From: Clostridium porci | GTDB taxonomy: Bacteria > Bacillota > Clostridia > Lachnospirales > Lachnospiraceae | Length of the DNA stretch: 40,165 nt | Assembly: GCF_009696375.1 (NCBI RefSeq) | Contig: NZ_VUMD01000024.1 | Coordinates: 1 to 40,165 of the forward strand | Direction of reading: 5' to 3' | Shown here: piece after piece, positions 9,033 through 18,600 of the stretch | Numbering within the stretch: position 1 is the first letter of the stretch | How the letters are laid out: each line of letters begins with the position of its first letter | The notes under the pieces: model-generated | What the model was told of the DNA's origin: nothing | The model's input: only the letters and a program-made list of their open reading frames with translations | The model's database searches: none | Translations under genes and position numbers: made by a program

Positions 9033-9223
9033 CCCGGTTTACCGACAGCCCCTATGAACGCATGATGACACGCAGGCCGGAGGGCGGGAAGGACACTTCC
9101 CGTCCTCTCTCTTTGCCCAAAAGCCACCCCTGCTATGGCTGTGGGAATTATGGTCAGCCCTGTGTGGGAGTCTGCCACTGTGAGATGGAACGATGGCTCA
9201 AAGAAAGGAAACGAAAAAAATGA
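9029..9223 (+). CDS. Small cysteine-rich conserved ICE protein
   Basis: A 64-residue basic protein whose centre has a compact cysteine cluster, CYGCGNYGQPCVGVCHC, that could bind zinc or iron-sulphur. It starts at an ATG overlapping the TGA of the DUF4366 gene, and its end overlaps the next gene. Both features support its being real and translated. I recognise it as a common neighbour of topoisomerase genes in these elements but know no function. The C-terminal KERKRKK tail could contact nucleic acid. Confidence 0.65.
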   Translation: MTRFTDSPYERMMTRRPEGGKDTSRPLSLPKSHPCYGCGNYGQPCVGVCHCEMERWLKERKRKK

Positions 9224-9912
9224 GTATTCTGATTACATTTATTAAGCTGCTTGCGGTTTTTGACCTGCTGGTGATCGCCGTGTATTTTGGCAGCGACATT
9301 CTCTCAACTGTGTGGAGCAAATTTCGGAAAAAGCCCACACGGGAGAAACCTTTTGATTTCTCCCTGGATGCCGCAGCGGTTCCCCTGTCCATAGATTCCA
9401 TCCGTCAGCTTTATTCAGGCGACGCAGCGGATTTTGTGGAAGAAACGCTCCTGCCGGATGCTGCGCAGACAATGGCAGTTTTGACAGACCGGGAACAGAC
9501 AGCCGCCCGCCTGCTCTTATCCGCACTGGTAGGTTTTCTGGCAGAAGAAGCCCCGATGGATGAACGGAGCTTTCCTATGGTGATGGAACTTCTGAACTGC
9601 ATGGAAGGTGAAAAAGAGGATGGATGTCAGGACCCGGTGGATATTTTGTTTGAGGAAACCGTCCGCCGTACCCGCCGCCATGAGGAATATTACAGCAATT
9701 ATCAACGCTACCGGCTGATGCAGGTGGATAAAACCCGTGTCATTCTGGCCTGCCGTATCCTTATCAACGATCTGCTGGGAAAGCTGTACCGCTATGACTA
9801 CCGGTTCGGCTATGACCTGCTGCTGGATGAGGAAAACAGCATTGAGAAAAAACTGCACACGCCTGTGCGGGAAGAATGGGAGGATGAAGATGATGAAACT
9901 TGTGATTGCTGA
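9220..9912 (+). CDS. Membrane protein with a VirD4-like all-alpha region
   Basis: A 230-residue protein with one N-terminal membrane helix (about residues 5-28) and a short basic stretch. Residues about 97-182 align clearly with VirD4 residues 173-258 of this same element. Shared features are an LL-AL-G core, EAP, a conserved N-x-ME, DPVD versus NPVD, a Y-x2-Y-x-L motif and KT-x3-IL. It has no Walker motifs. The matched part of VirD4 corresponds to the all-alpha domain that recognises cargo. I infer a paralogous, ATPase-free adaptor or docking protein, tethered to the membrane. The ATG at 9220 is chosen over 9193 because AAAGGAA precedes it at suitable distance. The acidic C-terminal tail overlaps topB. 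Confidence 0.75.
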   Translation: MSILITFIKLLAVFDLLVIAVYFGSDILSTVWSKFRKKPTREKPFDFSLDAAAVPLSIDSIRQLYSGDAADFVEETLLPDAAQTMAVLTDREQTAARLLLSALVGFLAEEAPMDERSFPMVMELLNCMEGEKEDGCQDPVDILFEETVRRTRRHEEYYSNYQRYRLMQVDKTRVILACRILINDLLGKLYRYDYRFGYDLLLDEENSIEKKLHTPVREEWEDEDDETCDC

Positions 9913-12010
9913 AAAACCGTCCGTTGCCCAAAGTCTGGCCGCCGTGATCGGCGCAACTGACCGCAAGGACGGCTATCTGGAGGGAAACGGCTGGCGGGTC
10001 AGCTGGTGCGTGGGGCATCTGGCTGGACTGGCCGATGCAGACAACTACGACCCGAAATACGCCAAGTGGCGCTATGACGATCTGCCCATCCTGCCGGAAC
10101 ACTGGCAGATGGTGGTGGGCAAAGACAAGAAGAAACAGTTTGCTGTGCTGAAACAGCTGATGAATGCCCCGGATGTGACCGAGGTGGTAAACGCCTGCGA
10201 TGCCGGACGCGAGGGTGAGTTAATTTTCCGCAGCGTCTATAAGCTGGCGGGATGCAGCAAACCCATGAAGCGGCTCTGGATTTCCTCAATGGAGGATTCC
10301 GCCATCCGGGAGGGCTTTGCGAACCTACGCCCCGGTGCGGACTATGACGGTCTGCATCAGGCGGCCCTCTGCCGCGCCAAGGCGGATTGGCTGGTAGGCA
10401 TCAATGCCACCCGGCTGTTTTCCGTGCTGTACCACCGCACTTTGAATATTGGGCGCGTCATGTCACCGACGCTGGCTCTCATCGTTCAGCGGGAAGCCGA
10501 GATCAACACCTTCCAGCCGGTTCCGTTTTACACGGTAGTTCTGGAGTTACCTGAGTTTTCCGTTTCCGGGGAGCGCATGACGGACAAGGCTGCCGCCGAG
10601 CAGCTGAAAACTGCCTGCCAGGGTGCGGATGTGACAGTGAAAAAGGTGGAGCGCAAGGACAAATCCGAGAAGCAGCCCGCCCTCTATGACCTGACCACGC
10701 TCCAAAGAGATGCCAACCGGCTGCTGGGATTTACCGCCCAGCAAACCCTGGACTACCTCCAAAATCTCTACGAAAAGAAGCTCTGCACCTATCCCCGCAC
10801 AGACAGCCGCTATCTGACTTCGGATATGGCGGAGGGATTGCCGGTGCTGGTCAATCTGGTTGCCAACGCCATGCCGTTTCGCAAAGGGATCGCCATTTCC
10901 TGTGATGCAGTTCAGGTCATCAACGACAAGAAAGTGACCGACCACCATGCAGTGATCCCCACCCGCAATCTCCAAAACGCCGACCTGTCCGGTCTGCCGG
11001 TGGGTGAACGGATGATTTTGGAACTTGTAGCTTTGCGCCTGCTGTGCGCGGTGGCGGAACCGCATACTTACTCAGAAACTGCTGTCACCGTGGAGTGTGC
11101 CGGTGCGGAGTTTACCACCAAAGGCAAAACGGTGAAACGCCCCGGCTGGCGGGCGCTGGACGCTGCCTACCGTGCTGCGCTGAAAAATGCGGAGCCGGAC
11201 AAGGAAACCGAGGACAAGGCCCTGCCGGACGGAGACCGTCTGCCAGAACTGTCCGAGGGTCAGACGCTGCCCCTTTCCGGCGCTGCCGTCAAGGAGGGCA
11301 AAACCAGCCCGCCCAAACACTTCACCGAGGATACGCTGCTTTCTGCGATGGAAACTGCCGGGAAGGAAAATATGCCGGAGGACACCGAGCGCAAGGGTCT
11401 GGGAACTCCGGCCACCCGCGCCGGGATTCTGGAAAAGCTGGTATCCACCGGCTTTTTGGAGCGCAAAAAGAGTAAGAAAGCCGTGCAGCTCATGCCATCC
11501 AAAGATGCGGTGTCCCTTATCACCGTTCTGCCGGAACAGCTGCAATCGCCTCTGCTGACCGCTGAATGGGAACACCGTTTAAGCGAGATCGAGCGCGGCG
11601 AGCTGTCCCCGGAGGACTTCATGGGTGGGATCTGCGCCATGCTCCGGGAGTTGGTGGGAACCTATCAGGTCATCAAGGGGACTGAGTACCTGTTCACGCC
11701 GCCCCGCGAAGTGGTGGGCAAATGCCCCCGCTGCGGCGGCGATGTGGCGGAACTGCAAAAAGGGTTCTTCTGCCAGACAGAATCCTGCAAATTTGCCATC
11801 TGGAAAAACAACAAATGGTGGGCAGCCAAGAAAAAGCAGCCTACCAAGGCACTGGTGACAGCGCTGCTCAAGGATGGCCGCGCAAGGATCACCGGCTGCT
11901 ATTCCGAAAAGACCGGCAAGACCTATGATGCCACGGTGGTTCTGGAGGACGATGGGCGGTACGCCAACTTCAAGCTGGAATTTGACCGGCAGAAAGGCGG
12001 TGCAAAATGA
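9893..12010 (+). CDS. topB: Type IA DNA topoisomerase (topoisomerase III)
   Basis: A 705-residue topoisomerase that relaxes or decatenates DNA through a transient tyrosine link. It starts MKLVIAEKPSVAQ (Toprim motif), has CDAGREGELIFR (Toprim acidic motif) near residue 104, and has the active-site Tyr300 in CTYPRTDSRY. A C-terminal zinc finger has the form CPRCGG-x12-CQTESC. Length and motifs are those of plasmid/ICE TopB. The start overlaps the previous gene by 20 bases; an ATG at 9890 directly before is an equally possible first codon. In this context it probably resolves topological problems during transfer replication. Confidence 0.93.
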   Translation: MKLVIAEKPSVAQSLAAVIGATDRKDGYLEGNGWRVSWCVGHLAGLADADNYDPKYAKWRYDDLPILPEHWQMVVGKDKKKQFAVLKQLMNAPDVTEVVNACDAGREGELIFRSVYKLAGCSKPMKRLWISSMEDSAIREGFANLRPGADYDGLHQAALCRAKADWLVGINATRLFSVLYHRTLNIGRVMSPTLALIVQREAEINTFQPVPFYTVVLELPEFSVSGERMTDKAAAEQLKTACQGADVTVKKVERKDKSEKQPALYDLTTLQRDANRLLGFTAQQTLDYLQNLYEKKLCTYPRTDSRYLTSDMAEGLPVLVNLVANAMPFRKGIAISCDAVQVINDKKVTDHHAVIPTRNLQNADLSGLPVGERMILELVALRLLCAVAEPHTYSETAVTVECAGAEFTTKGKTVKRPGWRALDAAYRAALKNAEPDKETEDKALPDGDRLPELSEGQTLPLSGAAVKEGKTSPPKHFTEDTLLSAMETAGKENMPEDTERKGLGTPATRAGILEKLVSTGFLERKKSKKAVQLMPSKDAVSLITVLPEQLQSPLLTAEWEHRLSEIERGELSPEDFMGGICAMLRELVGTYQVIKGTEYLFTPPREVVGKCPRCGGDVAELQKGFFCQTESCKFAIWKNNKWWAAKKKQPTKALVTALLKDGRARITGCYSEKTGKTYDATVVLEDDGRYANFKLEFDRQKGGAK

Positions 12011-12285
12011 AGCTCTCCCTTTATGAACAGGAAACCATTCTCCTCTACAATCAGGCCGAGGACACCGCCGAAGTTTATACCCATGACCGAAAACTGATGG
12101 AGAAGCTGACCCGCCTTTCCAAAAAGCACCCGGAACAGGTCTGCAAAAAGGATAAGCACAATTTTACAGTCCCCAAACGCTGTGTGTCCGTTCGAGAGCC
12201 ATACAGCGCCGAGCGCCGCAAGGCTGCCAGTGAACGGGCGAAAGCTGCCGGATACCAGCCCCCTGTGAGAAAGTCCAGCAGTTAA
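12007..12285 (+). CDS. Conserved ICE hypothetical protein
   Basis: A 92-residue basic protein overlapping the topB stop by ATGA. The first 35 residues (LYEQETILLYNQAEDTAEVY and following) carry a pattern I know from small ICE proteins next to topB and the primase-like gene. The C-terminus is rich in Arg/Lys/Ala and ends in a low-complexity tail. There are no membrane helices or enzyme motifs. Given the basic charge and position in the DNA-processing block, nucleic-acid binding is plausible but not demonstrated. Confidence 0.7.
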   Translation: MKLSLYEQETILLYNQAEDTAEVYTHDRKLMEKLTRLSKKHPEQVCKKDKHNFTVPKRCVSVREPYSAERRKAASERAKAAGYQPPVRKSSS

Positions 12286-12291
12286 AGGCAC

Positions 12292-15200
12292 ATGGCAGAG
12301 AATGTATTTGAAGCGGTCAAGCAGTCGGTCAGCACCAGAGAAGCGGCAGAGTTTTACGGGATAAAAGTCAGTCGAACTGGCATGGCCTGCTGTCTCTTTC
12401 ACGATGATAAGAACCCCAGCATGAAGGTAGACCAGCGGTTCCACTGCTTTGGCTGCGGTGCAGATGGGGATGTAATCGACTTTACCGCAAAGCTCTTTGA
12501 CCTCTCCCCAAAAGAAGCGGCGGAGAAACTGGCACAGGACTTTGGCCTGATCTATGACAGTCAGGCCCCGCCCCGCAGGAGATATGTCCGGCAAAAAACC
12601 GAGGCACAGAAGTTTCGGGAGGATCGACAGCGCTGTTACCGTGTACTGTCCGATTACTACTATCTGTTGAAAAAATGGGAAGCCGACCGTTCTCCCAGGA
12701 CACCGGAGGAAGAACCGCACCCCCGCTTTGTGGAAGCAATCCAGAAGAAACCCTATGTAGAGTACCTGCTGGACCTTTTTCTTTATGAAAATGAAGAAGA
12801 ACAAAAGGCATGGATTGCAGAACACACAGCAGAAATCACACACTTGGAAAGGAGATTGAAAATCATGGCTGAGAATAAACCCACCAACCGGGAACGGTTG
12901 CAGGAAATCACGGCGGGGATCGAACAGGGCATCAAGGAGCTGTTCGAGAGCGAAAAGTATATGCGCTATCTGTCCGTCATGTCCAAGTTTCACCGTTATT
13001 CGGTGAACAACACCATGCTCATCTATATGCAGAAGCCGGAAGCTACGCTGGTGGCTGGATTCAACAAGTGGAAAAACCAGTTTGCGCGCCATGTGAAAAA
13101 GGGCGAGCATGGCATCACCATCATCGCCCCCACGCCCTACAAAAAGAAAATCGAGGAAATGAAGCGCGACCCGGACACCCATGCCCCCATTCTGGATGCA
13201 GACGGTAAGGCGGTCATGGAGGAAAAAGAAATTGAAATCCCCATGTTTCGCCCGGTCAAGGTGTTTGATGTGAGCCAGACCGATGGCAAGCCCCTGCCGG
13301 AGCTGGCCTCCAGCCTTTCGGGGACTGTGCCGCACTATGAAGCCTTTCTGGAAGCCCTGCGGCGCTCTGCCCCGGTTCCCATCGAGTTTGAGCCGATGGT
13401 CGCCAACACGGACGGCTATTTTTCCCCCGACCAGCAGCGCATCGCCATCCGGGAAGGCATGAGCGAGGTGCAGACCGTTTCTGCCACTGTCCATGAAATT
13501 GCACACAGCAAGCTCCATAATCAGAAAAAAATTCAAATTGACAATGACGAACAATATCAGGAGGTGGAGTTATTTGAGAAACCCGCCCTGTTTTCCAACG
13601 GGCGTATTTCCCGTGATGATCTGCCCGAAGGCGTTTATTGCTATGACCTGCGCGGTTCGGATGACGACCCCGGTTCCCCAATTTGTGTTGAGGAAAGAGT
13701 GGTGGTGAACCACGCTGGTTCTGTTATTTTGACTGCACCGTTAGAATTTCCAGAAGAAGGCAGGCTGTATTTTACAGATGAGACCGGACTGAATTTTAAC
13801 GGCGGTATGCTTACCCTCTCGCAGTTTTTGCAGGAACAGAAAAAGGACCGTCGCACGGAAGAAGTCGAAGCGGAAAGCATTTCCTATGCAGTCTGCCAGT
13901 ATTTTGGTATCCAGACCGGGGAAAACAGCTTCGGTTACATCGCTTCCTGGTCCAAGGGCAAGGAGCTGAAAGAATTACGAGCCAGCCTGGAGACCATCAA
14001 TAAGACTTCCTGTGAGCTGATTAACAACATCGAACGCCACTACAAGGAAATCTGTAAGGAGCGCGGCATTGACCTGACCGCCAAACAGGAGCAGGAACAG
14101 GCGGATATACCGCAGGAAGCCCTGTTTCTTCTGGACGATGCCACCTATCTGCACATTCAGCCGTGCGATACCGGCTGGGACTATACCCTCTATGACAAGG
14201 AAACCATGAAAGAACTGGACGGCGGCCAGCTGGATGCCCCGAAACTGTCCCGTTCCGCCGCTGTCCGGCAGATTTGTGAGGGGCTGGAACTGGAAAATCC
14301 GTCTGTTCAGGATGCCCCGCTGTCTATGATTGAGACCTTGCAGGATGCCGCCTGCCAGCAAATGCAGGAACAGGTCAGCCAGCAGAGCGCAGAAGCAACC
14401 GCCACCCAGCTGCCGGATGCTCAGGAACAGTCTTTGGATGAGTACCCTATGCCCGACAGCGAAGTATCTGTTTCGGATATGCAGGAATACGGCTACTTTT
14501 ACGATGGGATGCTGCCTGTCACCAGAGAACGGGCGCTGGAACTGGACGCTGCCGGTCTGACCGTCTATGTCCTCCATGAAGATAACACGGAGAGCATGGT
14601 GTTTGACACCGAGGAAATCATAGGGCATGGCGGGCTTTTCGGCGTGGAACACGAGGAATGGGAGCAAAGTCCGGCGTTCCATGAAAAGGTGTTGGAACGG
14701 CAGGAACGGCAGCTGGAACGGGAGCAGGCGTTCCTCTCCCATGAGGGCTGCTGCTTTGCCATCTATCAGGTGAGCCGTGACGATCCGCAGAATGTGCGGT
14801 TTATGAATCTGGACCGGCTGCAATCGCACAATCTGGCCGTGGACCGAAGTAATTATGACCTGATCTACACCGCCCCGCTGAACGGTTCCGGCAGCACTAT
14901 GGAGCAGCTGGAAACGCTGTATAAACAGTTCAACCTGAAAAAGCCTGTGGATTTTCACAGCCCGTCCCTGAGCGTCAGCGACATCGTTGCCATCAAGCAG
15001 GACGGTAAGGTATCCTGTCATTACTGCGACAGCGTTGGTTTCACCGAGATTCCCGGATTCCTGCCGGACAATCCGCTGAAAAATGCGGAAATGATGCTGG
15101 AGGATGACTACGGCATGATCGACGGCATCATCAACAACGGCCCAAAAGAGCCGACCGTGGCGCAGCTGGAACAGCAGGCCCGCAGCGGCCAGCCAATCTC

Positions 15201-15336
15201 TCTCATGGATTTAGCGGAAGCTGTCCACCGGGAGGAACGGGACAAGAAAAAGTCCGTCATGGAGCAGCTGAAAAGCCAGCCCCGGACGGAACACAAAAAG
15301 ACAGCGCCTAAAAAGAGCGCAGAAAGGGAGCTTTGA
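12292..15336 (+). CDS. CHC2 zinc finger - ArdC-like antirestriction/protease - YodL - DUF4316 fusion
   Basis: A 1,014-residue multidomain protein. Residues 1-95 form a DnaG-type CHC2 zinc finger (Cys34, His37, Cys52, Cys55). About 195-300 is the ArdC N-terminal ssDNA-binding domain. About 340-560 is a zincin protease-like domain with HEIAH at 401-405 and the third ligand in EVEAES (524-529). The stretch 417-520 between these ligands is an inserted domain resembling LPD28. The C-terminal part (about 720-960) matches YodL/DUF4316. In relatives, the CHC2 protein and the ArdC-like protein are usually separate genes. Here they are one frame, with a good internal start at 12865. It probably protects or primes the incoming single strand. 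No internal stop or frameshift is seen. Confidence 0.88.
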   Translation: MAENVFEAVKQSVSTREAAEFYGIKVSRTGMACCLFHDDKNPSMKVDQRFHCFGCGADGDVIDFTAKLFDLSPKEAAEKLAQDFGLIYDSQAPPRRRYVRQKTEAQKFREDRQRCYRVLSDYYYLLKKWEADRSPRTPEEEPHPRFVEAIQKKPYVEYLLDLFLYENEEEQKAWIAEHTAEITHLERRLKIMAENKPTNRERLQEITAGIEQGIKELFESEKYMRYLSVMSKFHRYSVNNTMLIYMQKPEATLVAGFNKWKNQFARHVKKGEHGITIIAPTPYKKKIEEMKRDPDTHAPILDADGKAVMEEKEIEIPMFRPVKVFDVSQTDGKPLPELASSLSGTVPHYEAFLEALRRSAPVPIEFEPMVANTDGYFSPDQQRIAIREGMSEVQTVSATVHEIAHSKLHNQKKIQIDNDEQYQEVELFEKPALFSNGRISRDDLPEGVYCYDLRGSDDDPGSPICVEERVVVNHAGSVILTAPLEFPEEGRLYFTDETGLNFNGGMLTLSQFLQEQKKDRRTEEVEAESISYAVCQYFGIQTGENSFGYIASWSKGKELKELRASLETINKTSCELINNIERHYKEICKERGIDLTAKQEQEQADIPQEALFLLDDATYLHIQPCDTGWDYTLYDKETMKELDGGQLDAPKLSRSAAVRQICEGLELENPSVQDAPLSMIETLQDAACQQMQEQVSQQSAEATATQLPDAQEQSLDEYPMPDSEVSVSDMQEYGYFYDGMLPVTRERALELDAAGLTVYVLHEDNTESMVFDTEEIIGHGGLFGVEHEEWEQSPAFHEKVLERQERQLEREQAFLSHEGCCFAIYQVSRDDPQNVRFMNLDRLQSHNLAVDRSNYDLIYTAPLNGSGSTMEQLETLYKQFNLKKPVDFHSPSLSVSDIVAIKQDGKVSCHYCDSVGFTEIPGFLPDNPLKNAEMMLEDDYGMIDGIINNGPKEPTVAQLEQQARSGQPISLMDLAEAVHREERDKKKSVMEQLKSQPRTEHKKTAPKKSAEREL
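12848..12867 (+). promoter_or_regulatory. Internal ribosome site and start for the ArdC-like half
   Basis: AAAGGAG (12848-12854) lies 10 bases before an in-frame ATG at 12865. The product starting there would begin MAENKPTNRERLQ, the usual N-terminus of stand-alone ArdC-like ICE proteins. The first codons of the long form (MAEN) are the same four residues. The long form and a shorter 823-residue protein may therefore both be made from this gene. Confidence 0.6.
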
Positions 15337-15337
15337 T

Positions 15338-15553
15338 ATGGGAAACTTTACTTTTGAAGAAATGAACCTGATGTGCATTTACAACACCGGCAGCCGCACC
15401 GGGCTGATGGAGGCTCTGACCGAGATGCGCGGCGAACTTTCGCCGGAGGAAACGGAACTGAGGGAACTGACCGACAGCGCCCTGATGAAGCTCCAGGCTA
15501 TGAGTGATGCCGAGTTTGCTCAGCTGGAACTGTACCCGGATTTTGATGAATAA
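15338..15553 (+). CDS. Transposon-transfer assisting protein (TTRAP family)
   Basis: A 71-residue acidic protein matching the TTRAP family (PF14203). It has the N-terminal FTFEEMNLMCIYNTGSRTGL pattern, a central ELSPEETELREL helix and a C-terminal MSDAEFAQL motif. It is always found in the DNA-processing block of such elements; the molecular role is not known. AAGGGAG lies 10 bases before the ATG. It follows the previous stop by one base and is followed by a GC-rich hairpin. Confidence 0.88.
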   Translation: MGNFTFEEMNLMCIYNTGSRTGLMEALTEMRGELSPEETELRELTDSALMKLQAMSDAEFAQLELYPDFDE

Positions 15554-15573
15554 GCATTTCATAAACACCCAAC

Positions 15574-15600
15574 GGGGCGGCGTAAAATGCCGCCCCATTT
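15574..15600 (+). terminator. GC-rich hairpin between TTRAP and the giant gene
   Basis: A perfect 8-bp stem GGGGCGGC (15574-15581) / GCCGCCCC (15589-15596) with a 7-base loop is followed by ATTTCCATTT. The T-run is interrupted, so it may be a partial terminator that lowers transcription into the methylase-helicase gene, or an mRNA stabilising hairpin. The next gene's GGGAGG ribosome site lies 20 bases downstream. Confidence 0.6.
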
Positions 15601-15629
15601 CCATTTAACACGAAGGGAGGACAACAACC

Positions 15630-18600
15630 ATGCCATCCAAAACAGAATTTTACCGGCAGATGGCCGACCATGTGGCGACCCAGCTCACAGGCAGCTGGCA
15701 GGAATGGGCGGGATTTCTGACCACCGCCGCCCGCCTTTACAAGTATCCATTCCATGAGCAGCTGCTGATCTATGCCCAACGCCCCGACGCTACCGCCTGT
15801 GCGGAGTATGATTTATGGAATGAAACAATGGGCCGCTATGTGCGCCGTGGCTCCAAGGGTATCGCCCTGGTGGACGATTCCGGTGATAAACCCCGTTTGC
15901 GCTATGTGTTCGACATCACGGACACCGGGACCCGCGAACATTCCCGCACCCCCTGGCTGTGGAAGCTGGAGGAACAGCACATCGGGCCTGTGTCGGCCAT
16001 GCTGGAGCGCACTTACGAGGTTGGCGGCGATGACCTTGCCCAACAGCTGGAGGCGGTGGCCGGAAAACTGGCGGGCGAATACTGGAACGAGCATCGTCAG
16101 GACTTTCTCTATATCGTTGACGATTCCTTTTTAGAGGAATATGATGAATTTAACATCGAAGTACAGTTTAAGGCAGCCGCCACCATCAGCATTTCCTACG
16201 CCCTGATGTCTCGCTGCGGATTGGAGCCAGAACGCTATTTTACCCATGAGGACTTTATGGCGATTTTCGACTTCAACACCCCATCTACCATCGGCGCACT
16301 GGGAACGGCGGTCAGCCAGATCAATCAACAGGTGCTGCGGCAGATCGGCGTTACCATCCGAAATGCCGAGCGCGAAGCCAACCAAGAAAGGAGCAAACAA
16401 GATGAACAATCCCATGACCTATATCCAGAACGGAGACTATCTGATTCCCGACCTGAAGCTGAGCCAGCAGCCGGAGAAACCCCTGGGCAAGTACGGCAGG
16501 ATGAGGAAAACCTACCTGAAGGAACATCGTCCCATCCTCTACAACCAGATGTTGCTGAGCGAGAAGCTGTACCCACACCTTCTGGAGATCGACGAGACCG
16601 CCCAGAGCAGACTGGAGCAGATGATGCCCCAGCTGGCGAAGGAAGCGGGAGCCACCGAGGAACTGAAAGCCAGCGATCCCATGAAGTGGGTGGGGCTGAT
16701 GAACACCTGCAAAGCTCAGGCCGAGGAAATCCTGATGGCGGAGCTTATCAACAGCTGACTCTAAACCTGTTCCTCTCCGAAGCGGAACAGATCCAATCCA
16801 TAGATGAAGCAGAGAATGTAGCGCATACATCCTCTGCTTTTTCTTTTGCCCAAAATGACATCGACCATGTGCTGCGTTTGGGCGGCAATACAGACCGCCA
16901 GAGGGAGCGTGTGGTTGCAGCCTTTGAAAAGCAGAAAACCACCGCTGAGATTGCTGAGATACTGAAAACGCTGTACCACGGCGGTAACGGCCTTGGCAGT
17001 GTGAGCGCATGGTATGCCGAGGATGGTATCCATCTTTCACATGGGAAGTCTGTCCGTTATGACAGGTCTGCCCAGGTCATTTCCTGGGAGAGCGCCGCAG
17101 AGCGTATCGGGGAGCTTTTGGAGAGCGGCCAGTTTGCCTCCAATGTGGAGCTTGCAGAAGCGGCAGGCTATGAACGCTCCCTCCTTGCGGAAAAACTTTG
17201 GCATCTGTACCACGATTTCAGCGATAAAGCCAGAGATTCCGGGTATCTGTCCTGTCTGTCCGGTATTCAGAGAACCGGGTTTCCGGAAGAAACCGCATGG
17301 CTTGCCGAGCAACTGAACCGCCCGGAGTTCCGCCAGACCCTTGCGGAAGAATACGCCGCCTTCTGGACTGCCTATCAGCAGGACCGGGAGTTGCTGCGCT
17401 TCCACTACCACAAACCGAGAGAGATTTGGGAAAACCTGAAAGACCTGTCCCTGTCCCGCAGGACTTTTTCTTCGGACCTTTCCCAAGTGCCAACCGTCCA
17501 GCACTTCATTACCGAGGATGAGATCGACGCCGCCATGACCAGAGGCAGCAGTTTCGCCGGAGGAAAAGGCCGTATCTATGCGTTCTTCATGGCAAACCAT
17601 ACGGATAAGGAGAAAGTGAGATTCCTCAAAGACGAGTATGGCATTGGCGGACGCTCTCATGCCTTGTCCGGCGCAACACACAGCGGCGAAGATCACGACG
17701 GGAAAGGGTTGCACTATAAAAAGCAGGACTGCCCGGATGTTCACTTGAACTGGGAAAATGTTGCCAAGCGCATTACCTCTCTTATCCAGAAAGGCCGCTA
17801 TCTTACCGAACAGGAACAGGCGCAGTATGACAAAATCCAGGCTGAAAAAGAACTGGCAGAAGAAGATGCCATTCAAGCACAGCAGCCGGAGGTGGAGAAA
17901 GAAACGCCAAAGCCTACCCTTCGGGAGCAGTTTGAGCAGTATAAGCCTGTGGTGACTGCCGCCATTTCCGAGGATGCCGCATATCGTAATGCCTGCGGTC
18001 ATTCTGACCGTGAAAATGCTGTCATTGAGGGCAATGCCGCCATCCGCCGTGCCATTCTCGGCTCCGGTGATTTGGAGCTGATTCGGCTCTATTCCGATGT
18101 TCCGGAGTTTCACCAACGGCTGCACCGGGAAGTGATCGACGAGACCTATCCAAAGCTCCATGAGCTTCTGCGCCCTCTTTCTCAGGAAGATATTGATACT
18201 GCCCTTTGTGCATGGAACGGCAATATCGAGAGTAAACACGCTGTTGTCCGCTATATGAAAGACCATGCAAGAGAAAAAGATACCGCCGCATGGCTGGCTC
18301 AGGAATACAGCGGCAACGACAGCAAGAGCCTATTTGTGATCCGCGCCGGAAGCCCAGAAGGGATTGAGCTGCCCTGGCCCAAGGTACAGCGCCGGATTGC
18401 CCAGCTTATCAAGGAGGACCGGTTCTACACCGAAGCGGAACAGGACCGGTTCGACAACATCGACCCCATCGCCATCCGGGAAGCCCTGGAGGAAAGAGGG
18501 ATCGTCAACGGACAGGTGGCAGACCCGGAAAAACTGGACAATGACCCGTTCATCCAGCGCGTGATGGCAGATGTTGAGGCCATATCCAGAGAGGGCATCC

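Noticed and set aside
11923-13554. 543-codon minus-strand open frame
   Set aside because: Antisense to topB and the CHC2/ArdC-like gene; no start signal and no recognisable domain.
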